Source of the DNA: Sphingomonas cavernae
Lineage (GTDB): Bacteria; Pseudomonadota; Alphaproteobacteria; Sphingomonadales; Sphingomonadaceae
Length of the DNA stretch: 64,000 bases
Direction of reading: 5' to 3'
NCBI RefSeq assembly: GCF_003590775.1
Contig: NZ_QYUM01000002.1
Coordinates: forward strand, 1,488,001-1,552,000
Both the position numbers and the translations under genes were made by a program. The notes beneath the pieces are model-generated. The model worked only from the letters and a program-made list of their open reading frames with translations, did not search any database and was not told the DNA's origin. This document shows, one piece after another, positions 63,712 to 64,000 of the stretch; positions within the stretch are counted from its first letter, which is position 1, and each line of letters begins with the position of its first letter.

Positions 63712-64000
63712 ATGACGATCCAGGCGATACTTGAGCGGAACCCGCATACGGTCATTTCCATCACCGGCGACACCAGTGTCGCGGACGCGGTGTCGATTCT
63801 CGCAGAGAAGCGCATAGGCGCGCTTCCCGTCGTCGAAAACGGCGCGGTGCTCGGAATCTTTTCTGAGCGTGACGTGATCTACTGCCTCGAGCGCGAGGGC
63901 GCGGCCGCGCTTGCAAAAACCGTGGCGGAGGTGATGACCGCGCCCGCGGTGACGACCGATCCCGAGACCACCGCGCTCGGTGCTCTGTCGCTGATGACGC
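63712..64000 (+). CDS. CBS-domain protein, 3' end cut off by window
   Basis: The first 96 codons encode one CBS motif (MTIQAILERNPHTVISITGD, ADAVSILAEKRIGALPVVEN, LGIFSERDVIYCLER) and the start of a second (VAEVMTAPAVTTDPETTALG). This fits the small two-CBS proteins that bind adenosine ligands such as AMP or ATP. An AGGGAGAG ribosome-binding site precedes the ATG. It is divergent from the membrane protein, 74 bases away. Confidence 0.9.
   Translation, partial: MTIQAILERNPHTVISITGDTSVADAVSILAEKRIGALPVVENGAVLGIFSERDVIYCLEREGAAALAKTVAEVMTAPAVTTDPETTALGALSLMT

Overview
The window is about 64 kb of high-GC DNA from an alphaproteobacterium, most likely a member of the Sphingomonadaceae (Sphingopyxis/Sphingomonas type). 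The evidence is the DivK-type response regulator beside rpmG, the rnd-lptC-lptA-lptB-rpoN run, the hisS-prfA-prmC-DUF4167 run, many sphingomonad-type small proteins and a TonB-dependent receptor. No rRNA, tRNA or CRISPR array was seen.

Layout. 1-4.9 kb: a cut-off HAD phosphatase, DUF3572, divK, rpmG, then an ArsR / SRPBCC / DUF899 / DUF899 operon and a GDT1-type cation transporter. 4.9-9.1 kb: an accessory-looking stretch with a membrane-anchored phosphodiesterase-like protein, a secreted protein divergent from a membrane LytTR regulator, and an IS30-family element whose right end is tandemly duplicated. 9.2-13.4 kb: dps, a second GDT1 transporter behind a yybP-ykoY manganese riboswitch, a DUF1328 peptide, a metallophosphoesterase and an ATP-dependent DNA ligase. 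13.4-20.1 kb: a glycine/RGG-rich double cold-shock protein, TerC, RNase D, the Lpt lipopolysaccharide-transport genes and rpoN. 20.1-23.9 kb: a frameshifted DUF2569-like gene, a TPP riboswitch with thiC, an AlkD-like protein and a secreted RidA protein.

23.9-25.8 kb holds a complete type II restriction-modification system closely resembling PvuII: a cytosine-N4-type methyltransferase, a divergent controller (C) protein, and an endonuclease overlapping the C gene. In a by-eye scan of the window, the expected target CAGCTG appeared once, although its single-base neighbours are common. 25.8-37.4 kb: mostly small stress and housekeeping genes, plus an IS5-family element with a -1 frameshift site. 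37.5-42 kb: a TonB-dependent receptor and a winged-helix/TPR membrane regulator. 42-50.5 kb: an Atm1-like ABC exporter, RecQ and a periplasmic nitrate reductase cluster napEFDABC. 50.5-64 kb: inorganic pyrophosphatase, an M61 peptidase, hisS-prfA-prmC-DUF4167, a porin preceded by two tandem Pho boxes, two tandem DUF4139 proteins, a thioesterase and the start of a CBS-domain protein.

How genes work together: the Lpt block builds the outer membrane, and rpoN follows it. The nap genes form one translationally linked nitrate-reduction operon. Mn2+ export appears to be controlled by RNA, the porin by phosphate starvation, and thiC by thiamine pyrophosphate. The restriction-modification locus has the C-R overlap and divergent methyltransferase expected for delayed endonuclease expression after entry into a new host.
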